Virus record (IMG/VR): IMGVR_UViG_3300025093_000002
Coordinates: 28,089 to 92,088 of that record
Reading direction: 5' to 3' (one strand)
Source of the DNA: a virus
Length of the DNA stretch: 64,000 nucleotides
This document shows positions 21,576 to 30,207 of the stretch, one piece after another (the stretch's first letter is position 1; every line of letters begins with the position of its first letter). The notes under the pieces were generated by a model. The model saw nothing but the letters and a program-made list of their open reading frames with translations. It made no database searches and had not been told where the DNA came from. The position numbers were made by a program, and so were the translations under genes.

Positions 21576-21643
21576 TTGCGCAGGAGCCCATGCCGCTTGC
21601 AGCATTCGATGATCAGGCGTGTGTCGCCGAGCGCCAGGTTCAT
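21524..21643 (-). pseudogene. Orphaned 5' end of the endolysin gene
   Basis: From an ATG with AAGGAAG 6 nt ahead, the frame reads MNLALGDTRLIIECCKRHGL and LRNQAAYVLAT, then leaves the homology and stops. The same 30 residues begin the functional gene at 21033 (NLEIGDTRLIIDACKKHGL...). The fragment lacks the catalytic Glu. Most codon differences between the two copies are synonymous, so they are homologues, not a fresh duplication. Confidence 0.75.
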
Positions 21644-21739
21644 AGGCACTTCCTTTTTCAGTTGTGGGAGAAGCGCGTCAGCTTTTGGGTTGTCGTTAAA
21701 AGAATGACGGCCTAAGAGTTCTCCAAACGGAGAATTCAG

Positions 21740-22915
21740 ATGAAGAAGCTCGCAGCGGTGTTCGCCACCGTTATCGCCATTGTTGCTCTCGCGGGCTTCG
21801 CGAAACCTCAAATCATCAATGCCGGCGACTTTCTGGTTCGCCAGCCGCTTCTCAGCATCCGCGCCGAAATGGCAGCGATTACATCCGAGGTTTCGACCCT
21901 TCGAGCCGAGATGGCGGTTGCATTGGCCCCACCTCCGCCACCCGCCCCTATGCAAGTGCAAGAGGTTGCCGAACCGGCCGTGAGCGATGGGTGGGAACTG
22001 GTCACTGATGACGCCCCATTCCGCCCCCGCGATGGGTCTTTCGTCGCGTCCTTCAAGGGCTACCTTTGGCTTGGCAATGGCTGGCCGGGTTCTTCCGACA
22101 ACATGCCGACTTCAATCTGGCGTTCCCGCGACGGCAAGGATTGGGAGCGTGTCGTTGACAATGCCCCGTGGAAGGGCCGGCACATCGGCAACTTTGTCGT
22201 CCTCAATGACCGCATGTACATGTACGGCGGCGACAACATGACCGACGTCTGGTCATCCGCCGATGGGATTAACTGGCAGCTCGAAATAGCAGAGGCACCG
22301 TGGGGCAAGCGCTATAACCCCTACATGGGCGCGTTCAACGGCAAGCTCTGGCTGATGGGCGGGCAGAACGAACACTGGACCGGCGCCTATAATGATGTCT
22401 GGTCTTCTGTGGATGGCAAGACGTGGGTGCGCGAGGTTGAGAACGCGCCGTGGCCGCGTCGTAGCCTAGTCTCCGGGTTCGCGGTTCACGACGGGCACAT
22501 GTGGGTTATGGGCGGCGGAAGGAAGATACCCGACCCGCGCTGCAATGGATGCGGCCAGACCATCTATGACCTGAACGATGTCTGGAAATCCGCAAACGGC
22601 GTCGATTGGGAACTCGTCATTCCCCGCGCTGAATGGGCACCCCGAACGCATATGAGTGTGGTCGGCTACGACGGCAATCTTATCGTGACCGATGGCTCTG
22701 TCGGTACGCAGGCGGGCATGTCGAGCGAAGCATGGTTCTCGAAAGACGGTATCGAGTGGCACCCTATCGGCGGCATCCCTGACCAGAAGTTCAGCCCCCG
22801 CCATGCATCAACGCTGGTTGAGCACGACGGGACGCTGTTTATGGTGACGGGCTATCTTCGCAACGATGTCTGGAAGCTGAACCCGGAAGCTCTTACCGTG
22901 CCTCCAACGCAGTGA
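21740..22915 (+). CDS. Exported Kelch-type beta-propeller protein (391 aa)
   Basis: A signal peptide (MKKLAAVFATVIAIVALAGF) is followed by a Pro-rich linker and repeated blades of about 50-60 residues with DxAPW, MYGGDN-type GG turns and DVWSSADGxxW ends. About five blades are visible. It is on the opposite strand to the late genes with its own GGAGA site, so it is probably expressed in the lysogen as a conversion gene. It may bind a surface ligand or block phage adsorption; this is inference. Confidence 0.75.
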   Translation: MKKLAAVFATVIAIVALAGFAKPQIINAGDFLVRQPLLSIRAEMAAITSEVSTLRAEMAVALAPPPPPAPMQVQEVAEPAVSDGWELVTDDAPFRPRDGSFVASFKGYLWLGNGWPGSSDNMPTSIWRSRDGKDWERVVDNAPWKGRHIGNFVVLNDRMYMYGGDNMTDVWSSADGINWQLEIAEAPWGKRYNPYMGAFNGKLWLMGGQNEHWTGAYNDVWSSVDGKTWVREVENAPWPRRSLVSGFAVHDGHMWVMGGGRKIPDPRCNGCGQTIYDLNDVWKSANGVDWELVIPRAEWAPRTHMSVVGYDGNLIVTDGSVGTQAGMSSEAWFSKDGIEWHPIGGIPDQKFSPRHASTLVEHDGTLFMVTGYLRNDVWKLNPEALTVPPTQ

Positions 22916-25214
22916 GGCGTTTGCGCACGTTCCGTGCCTCGTGCATCAGCACGGCAACGATGCGCTCGTACATCAGGCCTTCTATGTTTTCCTTCTTGAA
23001 CGAACCATCTCCGCCATAGTGGACGAGGAAGTGCAGGCCGGCGTCATGGAAATGGTCAGCCGCCAAGCCGATGTAGAGCCGCCTCGTCTCGTCGTTCTTG
23101 GCGCTATAGATGAAGCCAACCATCCCAAGCACGGCATCGACTATCTCGTCTGTGATTTCGCCCTCGACGTTCTTGTGTTTCAGCGCCGAGGTCGAGCGGG
23201 CAAGCAGGCCGTCAGTCCCCACGAACACGTTTGCGGCGGCAGCGGTCGTTTGGCTATAAACGATAGGAGAATAGAACACGCCGTCGTGCCTGATCTCGAC
23301 CATCTTCGTCCCGGCGCTATTTTGCCAGATCGTGGATGTGCTGCCCGAGCTACCGCTCAACTGGATAACATTGGGGATACGGTCGGGATAGCGCGCCGTG
23401 ACGTTCAAATTAGTGTCAACAAGCAGACAGTTTCGCGTCGTGATCTTGGAAACACCCGCCCCTGTGAACCCAAGGCTCACATTGTCCGAGAGCCGCACGC
23501 TGTCGAAATCGGACGCGACGACATTCGAGAACAACTCCACATGCCGCCAAATGCCGTTGATGAACTTCTGCCCCTGTCCGCCCAGGGAGGCCGACGGGCT
23601 GGAGCTGGACGACTGCGAACGGCAATTGATCCATGTCGTCCCATTGCCCTGGTCGGACACGTCGCGGGTGCTGTTCGCCTCCATCCAGACGGAGATAAAG
23701 CAGATGTTATCGCAATCCGCGCTGACGAAGATGCCTTCGTTCACGGCCTCCGGCGTACCGCCCATGAACTGACAACCGCGCGCGTTTTTGCAGTAGTAGC
23801 CGGTCCCGTTGAAGCCTTCCATGATGGCGTTGATGAACGTGCAGTCCGCCGTGTAGTAGGCCGCATCGCCATCATTATCGAGCGTCAGGCCATAGCTCGG
23901 CTCGGTCGTGAATGCGCCGTAGTTGTCGGAACAAACGAGGTTGTTGAAGACTGCGGCCACGCAGTAGCGAACATGGATTGCGTACTGCGTGCATTCCCGC
24001 GCTTCGATGTGGTCAATCCAGCAGCCCTGCGCCAGGCCGCGCAACTCAACGGCGGTCGTGATGGTCGGGCTACCGATGACGCGGACCTTGCCCATCGTCT
24101 TGAAGTCGCGGATGACGGCACCAGCCGTTTCAATCGGCGTCGACAGCTTCAAACCAACGCCGGACCCGACAAGCTGAATAACCGGCTTGCCGACGAACTG
24201 GACAGTAAGGCCATTCGCACCGAGGTTCGTATTGGCGTTGACTGGATATGCGCCCGCACCTTCCGCCATGATGATGTGCTTTGCGCCATACCCAGCGAGC
24301 GCGAGTGAGCGAGCAGCAAGAAGCGCCGTCGTGGTGGCCGAAGCATCGCCCGTATCACCGGAGGCCAGCGCGCCAAACCAACGCACGTCAAAGCCCTGAA
24401 TAGCCCATGAGCCGACGCGCACCCACGCTCCAGCCGAAGCCGCAATTGCGTCAGCCTTGATGAACACGCCTTCCTGCGGGTCAGCGGTGATGTGGGCGCT
24501 ATAGTCGCCAGCGCGCCAGACGAACTGCCCTTCGCGGCCAGTCTCGTGCAGGAAGGCAAACATGTCCTTTGTCGTATCGAGCGCCTTGAGAGCCGTCCGC
24601 GTCGCGATATAAACGGGTGTGTCGAGCCTGTCGCGCACGTCGTCGTAGCCTAAAGGTTCGAAGGCAGTGCCTGCTGAATTGCGATGCAGGAACCGGCTTG
24701 CCGTCGTCGGCAGGGTTTCGGCACCGTCAGACACAGCCGCATTCTCGATCCCATTCGCGTTGGCGTTCCAGCGCAGCACTTTCCCTGCCTCGGGGTCCGG
24801 GTAGGTCAGGCTCGAAAGCGAGGACGACTCCTTGAACAGGATGGCACGGTTCAGCCTTTCCTCGCGCCGCTGGATCAGCATCGTCAGCTTGTCGAGCGCG
24901 CGTTCATGGCTGGAGGCCGGGAACGGGTCCTGGTTGTTGTAGGCCGTCAACTGCGTGGTTGGCGGGTCACGAACAATAACGACGGTCGTACCGCTTGCCG
25001 GGGCCGTAACGAACGTCACCGTGCCGCCATTTGGGTTCCCCGCTCCCGAAACGGTGTAGTGCGTCCCCAGCGTCTGCACCGTATCGACGCCGGCCGAACT
25101 GCGGACGATCACGCGCAGATCGCCATTGACGAGGAAGTAGAAATTGACGCTGAACGCGGTGGTCGTGCCGTCGCCGGAATAGCTGATGCGCGAGACGCTG
25201 GATTGAACCGTCAT
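22893..25214 (-). CDS. Tailspike with beta-helix and intramolecular chaperone (773 aa)
   Basis: The first 130 residues (VSRISYSGDGTTTAFSVNFY) match the T7 tail-fibre N-terminal attachment domain. Residues about 270-620 have the short-strand turns of a pectate-lyase-type beta helix. The C-terminus (STSALKHKNVEGEI, YIGLAADHFHD, EARNVRKRLTALEA) is the peptidase S74 self-cleaving chaperone. It should recognise and perhaps digest a surface polysaccharide. It ends 23 bp inside the Kelch gene on the other strand. Confidence 0.85.
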   Translation of the reverse strand: MTVQSSVSRISYSGDGTTTAFSVNFYFLVNGDLRVIVRSSAGVDTVQTLGTHYTVSGAGNPNGGTVTFVTAPASGTTVVIVRDPPTTQLTAYNNQDPFPASSHERALDKLTMLIQRREERLNRAILFKESSSLSSLTYPDPEAGKVLRWNANANGIENAAVSDGAETLPTTASRFLHRNSAGTAFEPLGYDDVRDRLDTPVYIATRTALKALDTTKDMFAFLHETGREGQFVWRAGDYSAHITADPQEGVFIKADAIAASAGAWVRVGSWAIQGFDVRWFGALASGDTGDASATTTALLAARSLALAGYGAKHIIMAEGAGAYPVNANTNLGANGLTVQFVGKPVIQLVGSGVGLKLSTPIETAGAVIRDFKTMGKVRVIGSPTITTAVELRGLAQGCWIDHIEARECTQYAIHVRYCVAAVFNNLVCSDNYGAFTTEPSYGLTLDNDGDAAYYTADCTFINAIMEGFNGTGYYCKNARGCQFMGGTPEAVNEGIFVSADCDNICFISVWMEANSTRDVSDQGNGTTWINCRSQSSSSSPSASLGGQGQKFINGIWRHVELFSNVVASDFDSVRLSDNVSLGFTGAGVSKITTRNCLLVDTNLNVTARYPDRIPNVIQLSGSSGSTSTIWQNSAGTKMVEIRHDGVFYSPIVYSQTTAAAANVFVGTDGLLARSTSALKHKNVEGEITDEIVDAVLGMVGFIYSAKNDETRRLYIGLAADHFHDAGLHFLVHYGGDGSFKKENIEGLMYERIVAVLMHEARNVRKRLTALEAR

Positions 25215-25230
25215 TTAGGGATGCTCCATA

Positions 25231-25256
25231 GAAAAAGCCGCCTCAAAGGGCGGCTT
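25231..25256 (-). terminator. Rho-independent terminator on the late-gene strand
   Basis: On the minus strand an 8-bp stem (AAGCCGCC / GGCGGCTT) with a 6-nt loop is followed by TTTTTC. It lies 17 bp before the tailspike gene, so internal virion transcripts would stop here or read through partly. Confidence 0.8.
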
Positions 25257-25313
25257 GCGGTCAGTCGATTTTGATGATGCTATTGGGACGGGGATTTTGG
25301 AGGGCTAAGCGAA

Positions 25314-25679
25314 ATGAAGACGATTATTGCCTTGTTGGGCGTCGGGATTGCATTGGCAGGATGCGGTTCAATTACCGTGCCGGTAGCGGTCATATCCGCC
25401 AATGGCGATGTCATGCGGGGAACCGCAACGGCCGCCATGTCCGGGGGTGAATTCCGGGCCGCCGGGGCGCTGAATGGGAGGCCGACGACCTGTGCCGGAA
25501 CCTATGACGCGATGAGCACGTCGCTGACAATTTCAATGCCTGTGCTTTGCAACGATGGGCGAAAGGGCTTCGTGATCGCTACGCGCGAGTCGAACGGGGT
25601 AGATGGATCAGGCCGCGTCCGTCTCGATGACGGCACGGAGGCCGATTTCGTATTCGGCAAAGCGGCGGCTGCGTTTTGA
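25314..25679 (+). CDS. Small lipoprotein (121 aa), moron candidate
   Basis: MKTIIALLGVGIALAGCGS has a clear lipobox (LAGC), so the mature protein is lipid-anchored. The rest is beta-rich (EFRAAGALNGRPTTCAGTYD) with two Cys residues. GGAGG precedes the ATG. It stands on the strand opposite to the late genes just beyond a terminator, the classic moron arrangement. Confidence 0.7.
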   Translation: MKTIIALLGVGIALAGCGSITVPVAVISANGDVMRGTATAAMSGGEFRAAGALNGRPTTCAGTYDAMSTSLTISMPVLCNDGRKGFVIATRESNGVDGSGRVRLDDGTEADFVFGKAAAAF

Positions 25680-25939
25680 AAGACTTTCTCCGCTTCATCA
25701 TTTCCATAATGGTCTGGGCAGTCATCGGCCGGTTTGTCCTCCAAACCGGCATCGCTCACCCAATGGCAATCGGTATCGTCTGGATCGTCGGCTTTGTCTG
25801 GATCACGGGATGGGTCGCAGGCGGCGACGTGAGCTACGGCGACGAGCAGCTTAAGGTGACACTGATTGGCTTTGGTGGCGCGCTTGGCTTTGGCGCTGTT
25901 GTTGTGTCCTTTGTCGAACTTTGGAAGTTCGTTACCTGA
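25676..25939 (+). CDS. Multi-span membrane protein (87 aa), partner of the lipoprotein gene
   Basis: A TTG start overlaps the lipoprotein stop. Three hydrophobic segments are visible (FIISIMVWAVIGRFVL, MAIGIVWIVGFVWITGWVA, IGFGGALGFGAVVVSFVEL). Together with the lipoprotein it may alter the envelope, for example superinfection exclusion; this is inference. Confidence 0.65.
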   Translation: MKDFLRFIISIMVWAVIGRFVLQTGIAHPMAIGIVWIVGFVWITGWVAGGDVSYGDEQLKVTLIGFGGALGFGAVVVSFVELWKFVT

Positions 25940-28565
25940 ACCAGCCCGGAAGGCCGGGGAACGCCTGCCGATCGACAAAGCTTTCCTGCCCGTAATCCGA
26001 ACGGCGACGCGACTCTTGCCGGCTGAGATAGCCGGGGCTTGCCGCCTCGCGCAGCGAATTGAGAAACAAGTAATCCAGTGCCGGACGGGCATAAAACAGG
26101 TTCGCCCAAGGCGTGTTTTGCAGCCCGTAGGATAGTGCTGACGCGGCCGTCGCATCGCCATCGCGAAGCTTCAGGACGAGTTCCAATCCGTCCAGCGTCG
26201 TGCCGATGGTCGGACCGATCACCGTTTCCGCCAACCCGCCGCCAAAGCGGTTCGTCTGCGCGAACAAGAAGTCGCCATAGATGCCGAATGCACCGCCCTG
26301 CACCATGGCCGCGCCCCAAGTCTTCGGGTCAGACGGATCGCGCGGCGGCCAGTATCCGCGCGCCATGTCCTTCAACGTCATCGACGCGTATCCCGCCATC
26401 GTCATGCCGGCAACCAGCGCGCCGATATGGCCGGTCTTCTCCAAATAGGAAGCGTCTTTCCGATGCCCGAACAAGGCGCGCCCAAGCACCCGTTGCGTGA
26501 ACGAAAACGGGAAGCCCTTGAACTGGCCGATGAACCGGATCGCCTCGCCGGCCACCGTGCCGGGTCGCAAGCCCAGCGTCATGGTGCGGCGGGTGCGGGC
26601 ATCGACCTCAACCATGCCGTAGCTCGTCTCATCGGCCACGAACCGAAGCACGGACAATTCCAGATCGCGACGGCCATCTTCCATAATCGCCGCGCGCTTT
26701 TCTTCAAAATCGGTTTCGCGCTTGGCTCGCGTCGCATCCGACTTGGCCTCGTCCAGCTTGCTCGCCTTGCGCGCCAGTGCGATGCGCTCGCGCACCAGTG
26801 GCTCGATCGCATCGTCCGGCAATTCCCTGATCCGGTCCGGCGTGACATAGGCGGTGTCATTGACCTCCCGGAACTGCGCCTTGCGGATTGCGTCCCATTT
26901 CGTCGCGTCGATACCGTGCAGGCCCAGCACATGCCGGTAATTCGCCGGCAGCGCGCCATAGTCCGACTTAGCCCGCATTCCCATTTCCGCAGCGATGACG
27001 CGCCCCGCCGTTGCGCGATGTACGTCCGTCCACCACGACAGGCCATTCCAGCGGAAAAACTTCTCCTGAAGCCCTGCCATGCGCCCGACAGGGCCGTCTA
27101 CAGCGGCGGCCGGGGCAACGATATGGCCGACCAGCCCGTCAAATCCCTCGCCCAGGATGAACGAGATTTCCGCGACCTCACCCTTGGGCCGCCCGCGTCG
27201 AAGTCCGTCAAGCTGTGCCGTCAATCCTTTGAAATACCCGCCGCCGCGAAACATCGAAGCCGCTGCCGCCGTCAGATTGTCGGACACGGATGACAAGACC
27301 GCCCCGCCCAGCTTCGCCATGGACTGCCATGCGCGAATGTCCGCTCCGATCTTTGCCGCCGTGACGCTGACCGGGCGCGATGACATGCCGGTTGCGATAT
27401 CGAGCGCCTGCCGCAAGGCCCCGGCGTCCGTCTCAAGACCGGCCTGGCGCTTGATCTTTTCCTGGGGCGACAGTTTCGCGTCGTCACGAATGCGGCGCTT
27501 GATGCCATCCACCAGCGATCCGAACATCAATTCCGGGTTCGGGCCGAGCGCTTCCATGTTGGCCGCTACGCGCGCCGCTCGGCGCAAATGTGCGACCATG
27601 CCGGAAACTGTATTGCCAAAGCCGAACTCGCTGCGATAGGCAAGCGCGGCTTCCGGGTCGCGGAAATGCAGCACCCGGCTCTTGCCGAGCGATCGGGCCA
27701 TGTTCGCCGGGTTGATACGCTGGCCCTTTTCCTTCGGTGTCGTGCGGTTCGGCATTCCGGTGATGATCGTGTCGTAAACATCGCCCAGGATCGATACGAC
27801 CTCGCTTTCGTCCGCCGCATCCGGGAACGTCCGCTCCATGTCCAGCTTCGGCATGACCGACGCGATCCAGTTGTCCTTGCCGGCCGCGATCATCCTGATG
27901 TCGTCGTGCGTCTGAGCGCCGGCCCAGCCGTCGAGCTTTCCGATCGATGCCCCGAGCTTGTTCAGGTCCGTGCGGCTCATTTCAGCATAGGACGCGAAAA
28001 TCTTCGCCACGTCCTGCGCATCGCGATTGCCGGTAATCCCGGGCCTGCCGCCTTCCTTCAGTTCGCTCATCTCGCGCATGATGTCGGCGTCGAGTCGGGG
28101 ATCGCGGATCGCATGAACGAGATGTGGCTTGGTCGCCTGCAATTCGCTGAACAGTCCGCCGAGATAACGCGCCTCATAGGCAAGGTTGAGCGCGGCGACC
28201 GAATTGCGGCCGCCCTCCACTCCGCGCTGTGTGCCTTCCAAAACAGCCAGAAGCGCCTTCTTTGGCGTCATGCCGTCCCGCATGAAGCCGTCAACGGCCT
28301 GATCCAGCCGATCCCGCACCAAAATGTTCAGCGCGGCGTGGCGGCGCTGCATGGCGGCGGCAATCTTGGTACGCTCGGCTTCACGCTCGGCAAAGTCGCG
28401 CAGGCGCTCGCCCATGCCGTCGATCTTGCCTTCGGCTTGAAGCTTCTGCTTGTAATCAGACACGCGCTGGAATGCGGCGTTGATTTCCTCGCGGTTGAGA
28501 CGCCCCTTGGATGCGGTATTGGCGGCGTTGAAGCAATCGGCATCAGGCGTGTATTTACGGCTCAT
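25932..28565 (-). CDS. Large internal virion protein (877 aa)
   Basis: Long, mostly helical protein with no enzyme motif seen, last of the internal virion genes and in the place of T7 gp16. Segments such as RTMTLGLRPGTVAGEAIRFI and QFKGFPFSFTQRVLGRALFG near the C-terminus are typical of podophage ejection proteins. It should be injected with the DNA. It ends 8 bp inside the moron pair. Confidence 0.7.
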   Translation of the reverse strand: MSRKYTPDADCFNAANTASKGRLNREEINAAFQRVSDYKQKLQAEGKIDGMGERLRDFAEREAERTKIAAAMQRRHAALNILVRDRLDQAVDGFMRDGMTPKKALLAVLEGTQRGVEGGRNSVAALNLAYEARYLGGLFSELQATKPHLVHAIRDPRLDADIMREMSELKEGGRPGITGNRDAQDVAKIFASYAEMSRTDLNKLGASIGKLDGWAGAQTHDDIRMIAAGKDNWIASVMPKLDMERTFPDAADESEVVSILGDVYDTIITGMPNRTTPKEKGQRINPANMARSLGKSRVLHFRDPEAALAYRSEFGFGNTVSGMVAHLRRAARVAANMEALGPNPELMFGSLVDGIKRRIRDDAKLSPQEKIKRQAGLETDAGALRQALDIATGMSSRPVSVTAAKIGADIRAWQSMAKLGGAVLSSVSDNLTAAAASMFRGGGYFKGLTAQLDGLRRGRPKGEVAEISFILGEGFDGLVGHIVAPAAAVDGPVGRMAGLQEKFFRWNGLSWWTDVHRATAGRVIAAEMGMRAKSDYGALPANYRHVLGLHGIDATKWDAIRKAQFREVNDTAYVTPDRIRELPDDAIEPLVRERIALARKASKLDEAKSDATRAKRETDFEEKRAAIMEDGRRDLELSVLRFVADETSYGMVEVDARTRRTMTLGLRPGTVAGEAIRFIGQFKGFPFSFTQRVLGRALFGHRKDASYLEKTGHIGALVAGMTMAGYASMTLKDMARGYWPPRDPSDPKTWGAAMVQGGAFGIYGDFLFAQTNRFGGGLAETVIGPTIGTTLDGLELVLKLRDGDATAASALSYGLQNTPWANLFYARPALDYLFLNSLREAASPGYLSRQESRRRSDYGQESFVDRQAFPGLPGWFR

Positions 28566-28575
28566 CCAGCGGCCC

Positions 28576-30207
28576 CTAGATCATGCACGCGACGGCGGCA
28601 CGCATTGCCTCACCGTAGGCCGCGCCGTCTTCATAGCCCCGCGTGGCGACATCCAGTTCGATACGGTCGTCGTCGGTCAGGCGGCCCTCGGCTTCCAATT
28701 GCTGCAATTCGGCTTCCTCGATAAACGACCCCGTTTCGGGATCGACGCGGTATTGCTGTGCGATGGCGCGATAGTCGTCGGCGCGGGCGATGCGAATTTC
28801 CGCGTCCGCCCTGCCCTCCGGGATCGGATCGGGACGCGGCGGCGTCGCATCGACCTTCACGCGCGACTTGCCCTTGCGGCCTCTGGTACGACGCGCCTCT
28901 GGTTCCGCCACGACATCTCTGGCCATGCGGGCTTCATAGTCTGAACGCCATGCATCAAACTCTGCCTTCTGGTCCAGGCTGGGGATTTCAAGTTTGGCCT
29001 GCACCGAACGAACAATTTGTTCGGGCGCGCGCGCCACCGCCGTACCCTCTATCTCGTCAAGCGGCCGGACGACTGACTGAAGCCGCTCGCCCATGTCCTC
29101 GATAATCTGATTGGGGGTACGTCCCTGGGCCGTCAGTGCCTCGATTTCGTTCACGACCTGCGCTTGATTGGCAATGCGCCAGTCGGCTTCGATCTCTTGC
29201 TGGTCGGGCGCAAGCGTTGCGAATGTCGGATCATCGGCATTAAGGACAGGCGGACGCTTTGCGGCCTCCGTCTCAAGCTTTTCAGCAATCCTTGCCATCG
29301 GTTCGGTGGCGTTGGGCGACAGTCGCACCTCGCCGTCATGGACAAGGCCGGCCACCGCCTCATTGAGCGCGATGCGGGCTTCCTGCGTCGTCTGAAGCGT
29401 CGCCAGCCGCTGCTCCTGTTCCGCCTTGACCTTTTCCAGCCGTTGTACGGAACGGCGGCCGAGGACGCCTGCAACGGTTCCGAACGCGCCGCCGATCATC
29501 GCCGCCGTGGCGATTTCCGACACGGTTGCCTGCCAGGATACGTTATCGCCAAACCGGGCGCGCGCATCGCGGGTGGCAATGCCGAACACCGCCGTGTTCG
29601 CCGCCGCGTCGAGCGCTGCCGTGGTCGCCGTGCCTTTCACGGTGCCAAAGCGGGCAATGTTGGCCGCCCTGACCGCTGGCCCTGCAATCGGGATATAGTT
29701 GATCGGATCGAGCGCCTGCCCGGCCAGATTGCCGACGATCGACGTAAACGGGCGCTTGACCCCGAAGTGATCGCGAACAGCTCGCACATCATACTGGGTC
29801 GCGAGCGCCGCCGCGCGGTCCTCGGTCATCGCCGCATCCCACGGAATGTTGTCGCGGAAGAACGGCGATGCTTCCCATCCCTCTTTCGTCATCGCGGGCG
29901 CGGTCGGTTCCGGCCGGTCGATGACGCCGAACCGTTCGAGAAGAGCGCGCCCCGAGGCGATGGGGTTCGGTAATGTTCCGCTTTGGCGCTGGATTCGTTC
30001 CGGCTCCGGCAAAGCCTCTAAATTGCCTTCGGGTATACGGGAACTGCGAATGGCCGTGCCGAGGCCGTAGCTTTGCACCGCCCCGCCTATGGTCTGGTCG
30101 AGCAACGTTGCGCCCATGCCCATCGGCATATCCATCGCGGCTTCAAACCTGCGCTGCGGCGACGACGCCCGATAGGTTGGGCCGCGCCCTAGACCGTGCG
30201 TTCTCAC
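28576..30207 (-). CDS. Internal virion protein (543 aa)
   Basis: The GTG start overlaps the preceding stop (GTGA). It contains Gly/Ala-rich hydrophobic stretches (ATTAALDAAANTAVFGIATR, IGGAFGTVAGVLGRR) that could insert in membranes and a charged C-terminal half. Position suggests an ejection/core protein between the lytic transglycosylase and the largest core protein. Confidence 0.65.
   Translation of the reverse strand: MRTHGLGRGPTYRASSPQRRFEAAMDMPMGMGATLLDQTIGGAVQSYGLGTAIRSSRIPEGNLEALPEPERIQRQSGTLPNPIASGRALLERFGVIDRPEPTAPAMTKEGWEASPFFRDNIPWDAAMTEDRAAALATQYDVRAVRDHFGVKRPFTSIVGNLAGQALDPINYIPIAGPAVRAANIARFGTVKGTATTAALDAAANTAVFGIATRDARARFGDNVSWQATVSEIATAAMIGGAFGTVAGVLGRRSVQRLEKVKAEQEQRLATLQTTQEARIALNEAVAGLVHDGEVRLSPNATEPMARIAEKLETEAAKRPPVLNADDPTFATLAPDQQEIEADWRIANQAQVVNEIEALTAQGRTPNQIIEDMGERLQSVVRPLDEIEGTAVARAPEQIVRSVQAKLEIPSLDQKAEFDAWRSDYEARMARDVVAEPEARRTRGRKGKSRVKVDATPPRPDPIPEGRADAEIRIARADDYRAIAQQYRVDPETGSFIEEAELQQLEAEGRLTDDDRIELDVATRGYEDGAAYGEAMRAAVACMI

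Noticed and set aside
22941-24308. A 455-codon plus-strand frame
   Set aside because: Antisense to the tailspike gene, which has recognisable N- and C-terminal domains. GC-rich codon use creates long opposite frames.
27588-28724. A 378-codon plus-strand frame
   Set aside because: Antisense shadow of the large internal virion protein; no ribosome site and poor composition.
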